A DNA stretch of 64,000 nucleotides from Bacillota bacterium (GCA_023415915.1 JAEZIZ010000096.1:1-64000); one strand, 5' to 3'. Numbered from the stretch's first letter, positions 51,266 to 59,564 are shown. The notes: generated by a model not told the origin, from the letters alone. A program made the numbers and translations.

Positions 51266-51892
51266 ATGAAAACGTTTCAAAAAATAAATTCTATTGGTAT
51301 TGTACCTGTCGTTGTAATTGAAGATATCGAAAAAGCTATTCCTGTCGCAGACGCTCTGGCCGCAGGCGGCATAAACGTAATGGAGATCACTCTTAGAACG
51401 AAGTGCGGCCTTGATGCCATAGAAGCTGTTACAAAAAACCGCCAGGATATGCTGGTTGGCGCCGGCACTGTTTTGACGCTGGAGCAATGTAAAAAATGTG
51501 TCGATTCGGGCGCAAAATTCATCGTTTCGCCCGGATTTGAAGAAAAAATAGTCTCATGGTGTGTACGGAATGGCGTTGATGTATTCCCCGGTTGCGTTAC
51601 TCCGACCGAGATAATGTATGCTCTGAAATACGGTTTAGAGGTAGTGAAATTCTTCCCCGCAAATGTCTACGGCGGCCTGACAGCATTGAAGTCGCTCTCC
51701 GGGCCATTCGGAAACATCAGATTCATACCCACGGGCGGTATAGACGAAAAAAATCTCAAAGAATACATATCATCTCCCGCTGTATTTGCCGTCGGAGGCA
51801 GCTGGCTTTGCAGCAAGAGCGACATTGCAGCGGGCAACTTCAATAAAATAACCGAGCTTTGCAAACAAGCTTTGAGCATCGCCCGTAAATAA
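51266..51892 (+). CDS. kdgA: KDPG aldolase (single-domain)
   Basis: A 208-aa class I aldolase that cleaves KDPG to pyruvate and glyceraldehyde-3-P. Motifs are [15 protein letters not shown] near residue 38 (catalytic Glu), [11 protein letters not shown] near 64, [12 protein letters not shown] near 107 and the Schiff-base Lys in [13 protein letters not shown] near 125. It lacks the C-terminal domain of the copy at 1337-2293. The ATG at 51266 has AAAGG nine bases upstream, while the longer reading from 51218 has none. It is 37 bases ahead of kdgK and divergent from the pfkB-SIS unit. Confidence 0.93.
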   Translation: MKTFQKINSIGIVPVVVIEDIEKAIPVADALAAGGINVMEITLRTKCGLDAIEAVTKNRQDMLVGAGTVLTLEQCKKCVDSGAKFIVSPGFEEKIVSWCVRNGVDVFPGCVTPTEIMYALKYGLEVVKFFPANVYGGLTALKSLSGPFGNIRFIPTGGIDEKNLKEYISSPAVFAVGGSWLCSKSDIAAGNFNKITELCKQALSIARK

Positions 51893-51929
51893 TGCTTTAA
51901 GAAATCATGCAATGAAAGGAGTGATTAAC

Positions 51930-52955
51930 ATGAAGTATATTACGTTCGGCGAAATAATGCTGAGGCTCAAATCGCCGGGACACGAACGCCTTTTTCAAAG
52001 TCCCATGCTGGAAGCGACGTTCGGCGGCGGAGAGGCTAACGTTGCGGTCTCGCTTGCTAATTATGGCGAGGACGCGGCGTTTTTTACTGTGCTTCCTTCA
52101 AACAAAATAGGAGACGAATGCATAAGGGAACTCAGGCGGTTTAATGTTGAAACCTCTACGATAATTCGCGGCAGCGGAAGAATGGGGATATACTATCTGG
52201 AAAACGGAGCAAATCAGCTTCCCAGCAAAGTAATCTATGACCGCGAATTTTCCTCCGTCTCTATTGCAAAGCCCGGCAGCATCGATTGGGAAAAAGTACT
52301 GGATGGCCGCGATTGGTTTCATATCACGGGCATTACGCCAGCGATATCACAGAGCGCGATGGAACTTTCATTTGAGAGCGTTAAGGCCGCAAAGTCTCTT
52401 AGATTAACAGTTTCATGCGACCTAAACTACCGTAAAAATCTCTGGAAATACGGCAAGGAAGCAAAAGATGTGATGCGTGAGCTTGTAAAATACGTGGATA
52501 TAGCTATTGCAAACGAAGAAGACTGCCAGAAATCGCTGGGTATTGCCGCATCGGTGGACGTGGAAAGCGGCAGTCTGGACACGGATAAATATAAATCTAT
52601 CGGAGACATGATACTCGCCCAATACCCCCAGATGAAAATGATAGCAATTACGTTACGCGAAAGCAAAAGCGCGGATATCAACGGCTGGGCCGCTTGCCTC
52701 AACGATCGCAATTCATTTCTATTAAGCAAACGCTATGAGATTCGGGATATAATCGACCGGGTCGGCGGCGGGGATTCTTTTGCGGGTGGCCTTATTTACG
52801 GGCTCAATCATTATACAAGCCTTCAGGAATCTTTGGAATTCGCGGTAGCCGCCTCCTGCTTAAAGCATTCAATAATAGGCGATTTTAATCGCGTAAGCGT
52901 TGCCGATGTTGAAAGCCTTATGAAAGGAGGCGGAAGCGGCAGAGTTCAAAGATGA
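51930..52955 (+). CDS. kdgK: 2-keto-3-deoxygluconate kinase (PfkB family), island copy
   Basis: A 341-aa PfkB kinase closely similar to the one at 299-1327. It shares [26 protein letters not shown] and the ATP-site block [17 protein letters not shown] near residue 277. AAAGGAG precedes the ATG at 51930. It converts KDG, the expected end product of the island dehydratase and ammonia lyase, to KDPG for the adjacent aldolase. It is the last gene of its unit, followed by a terminator. Confidence 0.93.
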   Translation: MKYITFGEIMLRLKSPGHERLFQSPMLEATFGGGEANVAVSLANYGEDAAFFTVLPSNKIGDECIRELRRFNVETSTIIRGSGRMGIYYLENGANQLPSKVIYDREFSSVSIAKPGSIDWEKVLDGRDWFHITGITPAISQSAMELSFESVKAAKSLRLTVSCDLNYRKNLWKYGKEAKDVMRELVKYVDIAIANEEDCQKSLGIAASVDVESGSLDTDKYKSIGDMILAQYPQMKMIAITLRESKSADINGWAACLNDRNSFLLSKRYEIRDIIDRVGGGDSFAGGLIYGLNHYTSLQESLEFAVAASCLKHSIIGDFNRVSVADVESLMKGGGSGRVQR

Positions 52956-53013
52956 TCTAAGCTTATTTATTCATCTATGTCAATGGTCGGGGTAAACTCA
53001 TAGACAAAAAACG

Positions 53014-53053
53014 CAGGGTTTCAATCTGGGAGAGAGAATTGATTGAAACCCTG
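53014..53053 (+). terminator. Terminator after island kdgK
   Basis: CAGGGTTTCAATC (53014-53026) and GATTGAAACCCTG (53041-53053) form a perfect 13-bp stem with a 14-base loop, followed by an AT-rich tract. It lies about 60 bases past the kdgK stop. Confidence 0.65.
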
Positions 53054-53071
53054 TTACATTTATTGTAAATA

Positions 53072-53107
53072 AACACCATGTCGAACGCTGGCTGCTGATC
53101 TTCAGGA
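53072..53107 (-). pseudogene. Second, tiny remnant of an hsdR 3' end
   Basis: These 36 bases match 31 of 36 positions at 53272-53307, exactly 200 bases away, within the hsdR C-terminus. The minus-strand frame reads PEDQQPAFDMV against PEDQQSALDMV in the longer copy. The frame does not continue into a recognisable gene. It is debris of a related hsdR copy or a diverged duplication. Confidence 0.6.
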
Positions 53108-53136
53108 AAAGCCGATATCTTTTTTATGATTAAAGT

Positions 53137-53168
53137 CCTTCTCGTCATGTTTCCTTCTCGTCATGTTT
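53137..53168. repeat. Perfect 16-bp tandem duplication
   Basis: CCTTCTCGTCATGTTT occurs twice in tandem (53137-53152 and 53153-53168) in the non-coding debris between the two hsdR remnants. Confidence 0.9.
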
Positions 53169-53241
53169 CCATACGGTTCTAAGATCAACAACACAACTTA
53201 TCTTTCCAAGCATATTATAACCTCACTTTCATTAGATTTTC

Positions 53242-55056
53242 CTAATCCATATCCATACTCTCCGCCTGCTTTAACACCATGTCTAGCGCCGATTGCTGAT
53301 CTTCAGGAGGATACTTATACTTCTTTAACAGCCGCTTTATCATCACCCTCATACGGGCTCTAGCCTGCTCTTTAAGGTGCCAGTCTATCGTCCGGTTCTT
53401 CCGGAGCATCTCCGTAAGCTCATGAGTCATGTCAATAAGCTGTTGGTTCGTATAGAAGTCCTTTATGTTCTCTAGCCTAGTAATAGCGTCATAGAACGCA
53501 AGCTCCTCAGCGTTAAGGCCTAACTCGTTGCCTTCATCCTTAGCCTTTTTCATCTCTTCAGCCATTTTTATAAGCTGCTCAATGACCTCAGCATTTGTTA
53601 TCAGCCCGTTCCTGTAGAGCTTCATAAGCTTGTCCATTTTTTCAGAGAACAGTTCCGACTTTACAAGATTCGTGCGCATGTATGCTCTTATCTCGTCGGC
53701 CAGCAGCCTCCTCAGCATCTCAGCCGCAAGGTTCTTCTGTTTCATGTCCTGGACTCGCTTTAGAAAGACAGGGTCGAATATCGAGAACTCGGGAGAATCG
53801 GCGAACAGACTTATCACTCCGTTGCTGTGTATACTCGCCTTCAATAGTCCGTTAATTCTCTCGTTTATCTCCTTTACGCTCAGCTTACCTGGTCCCGTAA
53901 CCTTTGCAACGCCACTGCGTACGGCTTCGAAGAAAGCCGCTTCCATACGAGTATCTTCATCCAATAGGCTCCTGCACAGTGTCTCGGCATGTGCCAGAGC
54001 TAATGCTTCTTTAAGATATGCTTTCTTTTTTTCTTCGTCCGATAGTATGAAATCGATGCCTTCCGCTATTACCCGCGCTCTCTCAAGGTCGCTATCCCCG
54101 AAGAACGGTCCGTAGTCAAGCCCGTGCATTAGATCACGGCATATTTCAAGCTTCTCCTCGAACTTTGGCAGCGCGCTTTCTCCGATGTCCGGGTTACCGA
54201 AGTTCTCTTTGTTCCTAGCTGTGTAGTCCTTCATGGCCTTTTTCAAAGCGCCAGCGATACCGACATAGTCGACGATAAGGCCGCCTTCTTTGTCCTTGTA
54301 TACGCGGTTGACGCGGGCTATTGCCTGCATCAGTGTGTGTCCCTGCATCGGTTTGTAGATATACATCGTGTTAAGACACGGCACGGCGAATCCGGTCAAC
54401 CACATATCCACAACGATACATATCTTCAGCGGATCGTCGGGTTTTTTGAAATGCTTCGCCTTGTCATCACGTTCCCGTTTGCCGCCGATAATATCAAACC
54501 ACTCTACCGGATCCTGGTTGTTTCTTGTCATTACAAGCCCGAGCTTGTCCTTCCAGTCAGAACACAGTTCTAGAATCTTTTTGTATATCTTCATCGCTAT
54601 AGGCCGGGAATAGGCAACTATCATTGCCTTGCCCGCGAGTATATGCTTTCTGTCTTCGTAATGTTTTACTATGTCTTTGCACAGCTCATTTATCGTCTCG
54701 TCCGCGCCGAGAATAGCCTCCATCTGCCCGAGCTCTTGCTTTGACTTTGCTATATGGTACGGCCATCTCCTCATATTCGGCGTCTATCCTGTCGAGCACC
54801 TGTTTGTCGAGGTTCAGCTTCATTACACGGCTCTCGTAAAATATCGGCCTTGTGGCCTCGTCCTCAACGGACTGAGTCATATCGTAGATGTCTATGTACT
54901 CTCCGAATATCTCCTGCGTGGAGCGGTCGTCTACGGTATCGATAGGCGTGCCGGTAAATCCTATAAACGAAGCGTTAGGTAGCGCGTCTCGAACATACTT
55001 TGCCATACCGTATGTTATCTTGCCTGTCTCCCTGTCCACCCTCGCTTCCAGCCCGG
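53242..55056 (-). pseudogene. hsdR: Type I restriction enzyme R subunit, truncated and frameshifted
   Basis: About 600 codons of the C-terminal part of HsdR remain. The upstream piece (55056 to about 54760) has [20 protein letters not shown] and FTGTPI, a helicase motif. After a one-base frameshift near 54755-54770 the second piece continues [12 protein letters not shown], then MIVAYSRPIAMKI and the DMWLTGFAVP / QAIARVNRVY motifs. It then has the helical C-terminal domain ending at 53242. The N-terminal nuclease and first helicase motifs are lost at the fusion with the integrase fragment. No hsdM or hsdS is present, so it is non-functional. Confidence 0.88.
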
Positions 55057-55057
55057 T

Positions 55058-55612
55058 CGCGGCGAGCTTATTGCGCTCACATGGAATGATATAGATTTAA
55101 AGGCAAAAAGTTTAGCTGTAAATAAGTCGGTGATTTATGTTAATAACCAAGCTCAAATTAAAAGTCCAAAGTCAAGTTCAGGTGTTCGTTCTGTTCCCAT
55201 ACCTGATACTATTTTAGAAGCCTTAAAGCAGGCAAGAAAGTGTGCTGAATCAACAATAGTATGTCCCGCCGCCGATGGTCGTATGATGTCTCACGTCGCT
55301 TTTAACCGCGCTTGGAGAAGCTATTTAAACTATCTTAATACTAAAGCAGGTGGACGAGTTGCTTCACGCAGTCGTCCTAAGCTCACTTTGATCGACAATA
55401 TAACACCGCACATGTTCAGGCACACCTATGCAACCATACTGTACAATGCCGGAGTCGATATTAAGAGCGCCCAGCGTTTCCTTGGTCATTCCGATATTAA
55501 TGTTACACTTAAAATATATACCCATCTTTCAACGAAAAAAGAACAGGAAGCAATTGATTCTTTAAACAAGCATTTAAATGATAATGCATACGAAAAAAAT
55601 CTGATGCAGTAA
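55058..55612 (+). pseudogene. int: Tyrosine integrase, C-terminal catalytic fragment
   Basis: The reading frame starts abruptly inside the box I region ([13 protein letters not shown]) at 55058 and runs to TAA at 55612, about 184 codons. It keeps HMFRHTYATIL (His-x-x-Arg), FLGHSDINVT (His) and the nucleophile Tyr in IYTHLS. The arm-binding and core-binding N-terminal domains, about half the protein, are absent. The first bases of the fragment abut the broken 5' side of hsdR. The 3' end overlaps the right arm-type site and lies 93 bases from tRNA-Lys, the normal place for an island integrase. Confidence 0.88.
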
Positions 55613-55623
55613 AAATGCAGTAA
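55603..55623. repeat. Right arm-type site (21-bp repeat)
   Basis: Identical to 27262-27282, with two direct copies of ATGCAGTAA. It overlaps the integrase stop codon and lies 81 bases from the right core repeat. Confidence 0.7.
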
Positions 55624-55666
55624 TCAATGCTTTTTTGACCTAAAATCAATGCTCATATAAAACGTC

Positions 55667-55699
55667 AAAGCCCTTAAACATCAATGTTTAAGGGCTTTT
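55667..55699 (-). terminator. Terminator downstream of tRNA-Lys
   Basis: AAAGCCCTTAAACAT and ATGTTTAAGGGCTTT form a 15-bp stem with a two-base loop, ahead of the tRNA 3' end. It terminates the tRNA transcript and perhaps the integrase from the other side. A different terminator plays this role at the left border (27043-27076). Confidence 0.75.
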
Positions 55700-55704
55700 C
55701 AGCC

Positions 55705-55751
55705 TGGTGACCCACCGGAGACTCGAACTCCGGACACCTTGATTAAAAGTC
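55705..55751 (-). repeat. Right attachment repeat (within tRNA-Lys)
   Basis: This 47-bp segment is repeated at 27079-27125 with one mismatch. It spans the CCA end, T arm and anticodon loop of the intact tRNA-Lys, the usual core site of tRNA-targeting integrases. Confidence 0.85.
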
Positions 55752-55780
55752 AAGTGCTCTACCGCCTGAGCTAGTGGGTC
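55705..55780 (-). tRNA. tRNA-Lys (TTT)
   Basis: A 76-base cloverleaf with encoded CCA. The acceptor begins GACCCAC, the anticodon loop reads CTTTTAA (anticodon TTT), and the T arm is CCGGAG-TTCGAGT-CTCCGG. It is the integration target of the island, and its 3' half is duplicated at 27079-27125. Confidence 0.96.
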
Positions 55781-55876
55781 GCGTTAATCACCCCATCAAG
55801 TCTCATGACTTGCTGGGGACCCCGATATTTTCACCCCAAAAAGCCTCACGACTTTTCGGGAAATCACTATTAATTA

Positions 55877-55950
55877 TGGCTGGGGTGGCAGGGTTCGAAC
55901 CTGCGAATGCGGGAGTCAAAGTCCCGTGCCTTACCTCTTGGCTACACCCC
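55877..55950 (-). tRNA. tRNA-Gln (TTG)
   Basis: A 74-base cloverleaf with encoded CCA. The acceptor begins GGGGTG, the anticodon stem-loop GGGACTTTGACTCCC gives anticodon TTG, and the T arm is GCAGG-TTCGAAC-CTGC. Confidence 0.95.
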
Positions 55951-56009
55951 AATGTCCCATTGGTTTTCGGGGACTCCGGGGCGATACCCCAAAACCTTTT
56001 TTATTAAGT

Positions 56010-56087
56010 TGGGGTGAACGGTGGGATTCGAACCCACGGCCTCCAGGGCCACAACCTGGCGCTCTAACCAACTGAGCTACGCCCACC
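56010..56087 (-). tRNA. tRNA-His (GTG)
   Basis: A 78-base cloverleaf with encoded CCA and the extra 5' G (-1) opposite discriminator C, diagnostic of tRNA-His. The anticodon stem-loop CCAGGTTGTGGCCCTGG gives GTG. Two G-U pairs occur in the acceptor stem. Confidence 0.95.
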
Positions 56088-56100
56088 GCAAAAAACATCT

Positions 56101-56177
56101 TGGCGCGCCTGCAGGGACTCGAACCCCGGACACACGGCTTAGAAGGCCGTTGCTCTATCCACCTGAGCTACAGGCGC
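56101..56177 (-). tRNA. tRNA-Arg (TCT)
   Basis: A 77-base cloverleaf with encoded CCA. The acceptor GCGCCTG pairs with CAGGCGC, and the anticodon stem-loop CGGCCTTCTAAGCCG gives TCT. It is the first of the four-gene tRNA cluster (Arg-His-Gln-Lys in order of transcription). Confidence 0.95.
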
Positions 56178-56303
56178 CCACGGTCAGCCGCCTTGAAAGG
56201 CTTTCATTTTGAGCAACCGACAGAACGAAATTTTATCACAATAATATTTTGATGTCAATAACCGCACGGTACTTTCGGCAGTATTTATGCTCAGAAAAAA
56301 CTT

Positions 56304-57074
56304 CTAATATTCGTTGGTTTGCGCGGGTACTTTTTTGTCGTTGTTTTCAACAAAAACTTCATATAGCGCGTCTTTAAGATATCCGCCGAGCTTAGCTTCG
56401 ATGTAATACTTTGGGTCGTATGTCTCGCCGTCAGCGCTTACCGGATCAATGCCTTCGCTCGCAGCAGCTGTGTAGTAATAAAGGTATACCTTCGCGCCGC
56501 AGGAAAGCGTCTCGCTTTCGAGCTTTGTTTCCATAACTTTTGTATTCTGCTCGTCAGGCGAAAGCGCCCATTTATCTATTACTTTTAACGCGTCCTCCAG
56601 CTCGTCTCTTTGCTGCTGAGCGTCGAACATGCTTATCAGTACGGGGCTCATTTTTACAGCCTCGCTGAGTATCAGGCGGCACTTGAGCATATCTTTTGCC
56701 GAAAGCCTTGTAAGCTGGCAGTTAAGCGCGCCTTTAAGCTTATGAAGCTCTTTTATTTCCGCTCGGCTCAATGCGTCCCCTGCCTGCGCGTAAACGCCCG
56801 AATAATCCTTACTGGATATCAGCCCCGCTTCAAACATATCCCGCAGCGAGGCAGCCGCGTATATGTCGCCGTAAGTATCATAGTAATACTTCATCGCGCT
56901 CAGCTTCCGCTCTATCTGCTGCTGCGACATCGTCGGCAATGCCGCTGTGTACGTCTCGGAAGTGCACGCTGCCTGCAAAATCAAAACAGCCAAAGCAGCA
57001 ACGAGCAGCGCCGCCTTGACGGACGTTCCAATAAGCTCATTTAGCTTTGATGGAGTTTTTCTTACGCTTAACAT
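56304..57074 (-). CDS. Hypothetical membrane-anchored protein
   Basis: A 256-aa protein with one N-terminal hydrophobic segment (about residues 18-36) ending LQAACTS, which resembles a weak lipobox. The rest is helical and charged with scattered Lys/Glu/Asp (for example SQQQIERKLSAMKYYYD). No family motif is recognised. AAGGACG precedes the ATG. It follows recO by 25 bases on the same strand and may be the last gene of the core operon. An exported structural or regulatory role is possible, but I cannot assign one. Confidence 0.7.
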   Translation of the reverse strand: MLSVRKTPSKLNELIGTSVKAALLVAALAVLILQAACTSETYTAALPTMSQQQIERKLSAMKYYYDTYGDIYAAASLRDMFEAGLISSKDYSGVYAQAGDALSRAEIKELHKLKGALNCQLTRLSAKDMLKCRLILSEAVKMSPVLISMFDAQQQRDELEDALKVIDKWALSPDEQNTKVMETKLESETLSCGAKVYLYYYTAAASEGIDPVSADGETYDPKYYIEAKLGGYLKDALYEVFVENNDKKVPAQTNEY

Positions 57075-57099
57075 AACGCGTCCTTATATTGTAAACAAA

Positions 57100-57822
57100 C
57101 TAACTCTTCACAAATTTCGCTGTCTTAAGCGGCTGCTGCAACGCGTTCTCGAGGTACGCTATAAGCAATGCTTTTAGCCTGCTTGCCGTCTCACCGCTTA
57201 AGCGCAGCTTGCCTATGTCTTTGGGTATCACGTCCGCCATCTCTCCAAGCGCCGCCAGCACCTCGCCGCCTGCCCTCTCTCCGCCGTGCGTCTTCGCGCA
57301 CCCGGCGCACAGCGCTCCGCCGTGCTCCGCCGAAAAGTGGGTTACGTCCTCCCGCCCGCACAGCACGCACGCGCCGACTCCGGGGTATACGCCTTCAATA
57401 TAAAGCAGGCGCTGCATGAAGTAACAGACGACGGTGTCCGGGTCCGCCGCTTTCGTTTCCAGAGCGAACAGCGCGTTTACGACCAGCGCGAACAGCTTGG
57501 GCGCCGGGTAATCCTCCTGGGCCACCTTGCCCGCCGCGTCCGCTATAAAGCACGCCGCCGAATACGCGTCGTAATCCTCCGAAAGCTTCTGGAACGAGTG
57601 CCTTATGCTGCAGCCCCTTACGCCGTAATATCCGCCCTTCTCGTAGAACTCGTACTCGCCGCAACAAAAAAGGCTCGAAGAGCTGAACAGCTTCGACGTC
57701 TGCTTCTTCGCGGCCTTCACCTTAGCGGACATCAGGCCGTAATCCTTAGTAAGCAGCGTAAGCATCCTGTCTGCGTCCTTAAAATCCGCCGTCCTTATTA
57801 CGATTGCGCTTGTACGTATCAT
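57100..57822 (-). CDS. recO: DNA repair protein RecO
   Basis: A 240-aa recombination mediator that loads RecA in the RecFOR pathway. The N-terminal OB fold starts IRTSAIVIRTADFKDADRML, then the helical domain. A zinc finger CVLCGREDV...CAGC lies near 150-175. I prefer the ATG at 57822, which matches the usual start of the family; a TTG four codons upstream is possible. It follows era by 27 bases, a conserved Firmicutes arrangement. Confidence 0.92.
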   Translation of the reverse strand: MIRTSAIVIRTADFKDADRMLTLLTKDYGLMSAKVKAAKKQTSKLFSSSSLFCCGEYEFYEKGGYYGVRGCSIRHSFQKLSEDYDAYSAACFIADAAGKVAQEDYPAPKLFALVVNALFALETKAADPDTVVCYFMQRLLYIEGVYPGVGACVLCGREDVTHFSAEHGGALCAGCAKTHGGERAGGEVLAALGEMADVIPKDIGKLRLSGETASRLKALLIAYLENALQQPLKTAKFVKS

Positions 57823-57849
57823 CGCCTCACCCAAAATGTATCGTCAAGG

Positions 57850-58734
57850 TTATTCATACCCGAGCTCGTGCATTATCCTCCTGCTGTCCCGCCAGCCCGG
57901 CTCTACGCGCACGAACAACTCCAAATATACCTTCATGCCGAAAAGCATCTCAAGGTCGCGCCGCGCTTCGATGCCTATGCGCTTTAGCATGCTTCCGCCC
58001 TTGCCTATTATTATCGCCTTGTGCCCCGGCCTGTCGCATATAATTACGGCCGAAACGTCCGTTATTTCCTTATCTTCGCGCTGCGACACGCGCTCGACGC
58101 TGACGCCTATGCCGTGCGGCACTTCCTCGCGCAGTATGTTAAGCGCCTTCTCCCGTATTATCTCGGCCGCTATCAGCCGCTCGGGCTGGTCGGTGTAAGC
58201 GTCATCGGGGTAATACTTTGGCCCCGGCACAAGGTAGGTTTTAAGCGCTCTGGTAAGCTCCTCTACGCCTTCGCCCGTCTTTGCGGATATCAGATACACG
58301 TTGTCAAAGCCCGCCTGCTTTATGCTTTGCGCAGCGCCTTCGCTCTTTTCCCTGCCCGCAGCGTCAATTTTGTTTACTGTGGCCACCACGGGCGCTCCAC
58401 AGTTTTTAAGCTGCTGCAATACTCCCAAATCCCGCTCACCAAGGCCGTGCTCCGCGTCGCACACAAACAGCACCGCGTCCACGTCGCGCAGCGTGTCATA
58501 CGCCGTCTTCACCATGTATTCGCCGAGCTTGTCCTTGGGGGTATGTATGCCGGGCGTGTCAAGGAAAACGAGCTGCGTTTCCCCTTCTGTGAGTACGCCC
58601 GTTATCCTGTTCCTCGTCGTCTGGGGCTTCTTTGAGACTATTGCGACTTTTTCGCCCACTATTCTGTTGACCAGCGTCGACTTGCCTACATTGGGGCTGC
58701 CGACTATCGCTATAAACGCCGATTTCGTATCCAA
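57850..58734 (-). CDS. era: GTPase Era
   Basis: A 294-aa GTPase for 16S rRNA maturation and 30S assembly. G motifs are GSPNVGKST (residues 12-20), KPQTTRNRI, LDTPGIH near 58 and VNKID near 120. The C-terminal KH domain carries IIIGKGGSMLKRIG near 235. The start is TTG, one base after the cdd stop, without a strong ribosome site, so coupling to cdd is likely. Confidence 0.96.
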   Translation of the reverse strand: MDTKSAFIAIVGSPNVGKSTLVNRIVGEKVAIVSKKPQTTRNRITGVLTEGETQLVFLDTPGIHTPKDKLGEYMVKTAYDTLRDVDAVLFVCDAEHGLGERDLGVLQQLKNCGAPVVATVNKIDAAGREKSEGAAQSIKQAGFDNVYLISAKTGEGVEELTRALKTYLVPGPKYYPDDAYTDQPERLIAAEIIREKALNILREEVPHGIGVSVERVSQREDKEITDVSAVIICDRPGHKAIIIGKGGSMLKRIGIEARRDLEMLFGMKVYLELFVRVEPGWRDSRRIMHELGYE

Positions 58735-58735
58735 T

Positions 58736-59134
58736 CTACTTTGCGCCCATCTCTTTTCCGGAAAAGCCGCCCGCCAGCATTGCGATAAGCTTCATTGTCT
58801 CGTATTCAAGCTTGTTGTTTGACGATATCACGTCCATCTTAGGCGAGAACTCGAAAAGCGCCTGGCGGCACACGCCGCACGGCGTAGTTATCATGTCCGA
58901 ATCCGACGTTACCGCAATGGCTTCGAACTCCCGCTCGCCGCTTAATACCGCGCTGAAAAGCGCCACCCTTTCGGCGCAGCACGTAACGCTGTAAGAAGCG
59001 TTCTCAATGTTGGCTCCCACATATACCTTGCCGCTCTTAGCGAGCAGCGCGGCGCCTACGCGAAAATTCGAATACGGCACGTACGCCTGCTTTTTCACCT
59101 CGTCGGCTTTTTTAAGCAGTTCTTTTATGTTCAT
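58736..59134 (-). CDS. cdd: Cytidine deaminase
   Basis: A 132-aa zinc enzyme of pyrimidine salvage that turns cytidine/deoxycytidine into uridine/deoxyuridine. The zinc motifs are CCAERVALF near residue 51 (Cys-Ala-Glu) and TPCGVCRQAL near 85. The ATG overlaps the ybeY stop by four bases, with AGGA upstream. It sits between ybeY and era as in many Firmicutes. The diacylglycerol kinase gene often found here is absent. Confidence 0.95.
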   Translation of the reverse strand: MNIKELLKKADEVKKQAYVPYSNFRVGAALLAKSGKVYVGANIENASYSVTCCAERVALFSAVLSGEREFEAIAVTSDSDMITTPCGVCRQALFEFSPKMDVISSNNKLEYETMKLIAMLAGGFSGKEMGAK

Positions 59135-59553
59135 ACTTCATATCCTGCCTTTTTCATTATCTCCCGCTGTTTTTCGCGCATTTCTTTTTCCTGCTCTTCC
59201 GTCTCGTGGTCGTACCCGAAAAGATGCAGCATGGAGTGCGCTACTAAAAACGCGGCTTCGCGCTCCTCCGAGTGCCCGAACTCCCTCGCCTGCTCGGCGG
59301 CCCTTGGCAGCGACAACGCTATGTCGCCTAAAAAGCCTTCCTCCTCCGACGGAAACGAAAGCACGTCGGTCACCGAGTCCTTATCCCTATATTGTTTGTT
59401 AAGCCTGCGTATATTATCGTCGTCGGTAAAAAGAAGGCTTACGTCGCCGCTTTTACCTTCCAGCTTCGCCGCGGCCTTTGCCGCTTTAACGGCAGCTTTT
59501 CTTATATCGCTTCCTGTCTTTACGCCCTGCTCCGTTATATCAACATTAATCAT
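59131..59553 (-). CDS. ybeY: Endoribonuclease YbeY
   Basis: A 140-aa metal-dependent RNase for 16S rRNA 3'-end maturation and ribosome quality control. The zinc motif HSMLHLFGYDH lies near residues 105-115, with DVLSFPSEEEGFLGDIALS near 68. It lies 11 bases after pgpH on the same strand. Confidence 0.96.
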   Translation of the reverse strand: MINVDITEQGVKTGSDIRKAAVKAAKAAAKLEGKSGDVSLLFTDDDNIRRLNKQYRDKDSVTDVLSFPSEEEGFLGDIALSLPRAAEQAREFGHSEEREAAFLVAHSMLHLFGYDHETEEQEKEMREKQREIMKKAGYEV

Positions 59554-59564
59554 ACCTGTTTATC

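Larger units (their letters stand above)
27079..55751. mobile_element. Genomic island integrated in tRNA-Lys
   Basis: A 47-bp repeat of the tRNA-Lys 3' end (one mismatch) bounds about 28.7 kb. Inside each border is an identical 21-bp sequence containing two copies of ATGCAGTAA, like integrase arm sites. An integrase fragment sits beside the intact tRNA. The cargo is an IS21 element, a large sugar-acid locus and restriction-system debris. The truncated integrase means it cannot excise on its own. Confidence 0.8.

Noticed and set aside
53014..53053. Sequence ending in ATTGAAAC, like a CRISPR repeat
   Set aside because: It occurs only once as an inverted repeat with a 14-base loop. No repeat-spacer array or cas gene is present; a terminator explains it.
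54686..54774. Two separate overlapping genes in the hsdR region
   Set aside because: The two frames read as one continuous HsdR sequence interrupted by a single-base shift, so this is one broken gene.
56304..57074. Confident lipoprotein call for the protein after recO
   Set aside because: LQAACTS only partly fits the lipobox and the hydrophobic segment starts late, so it is listed only as membrane-anchored.
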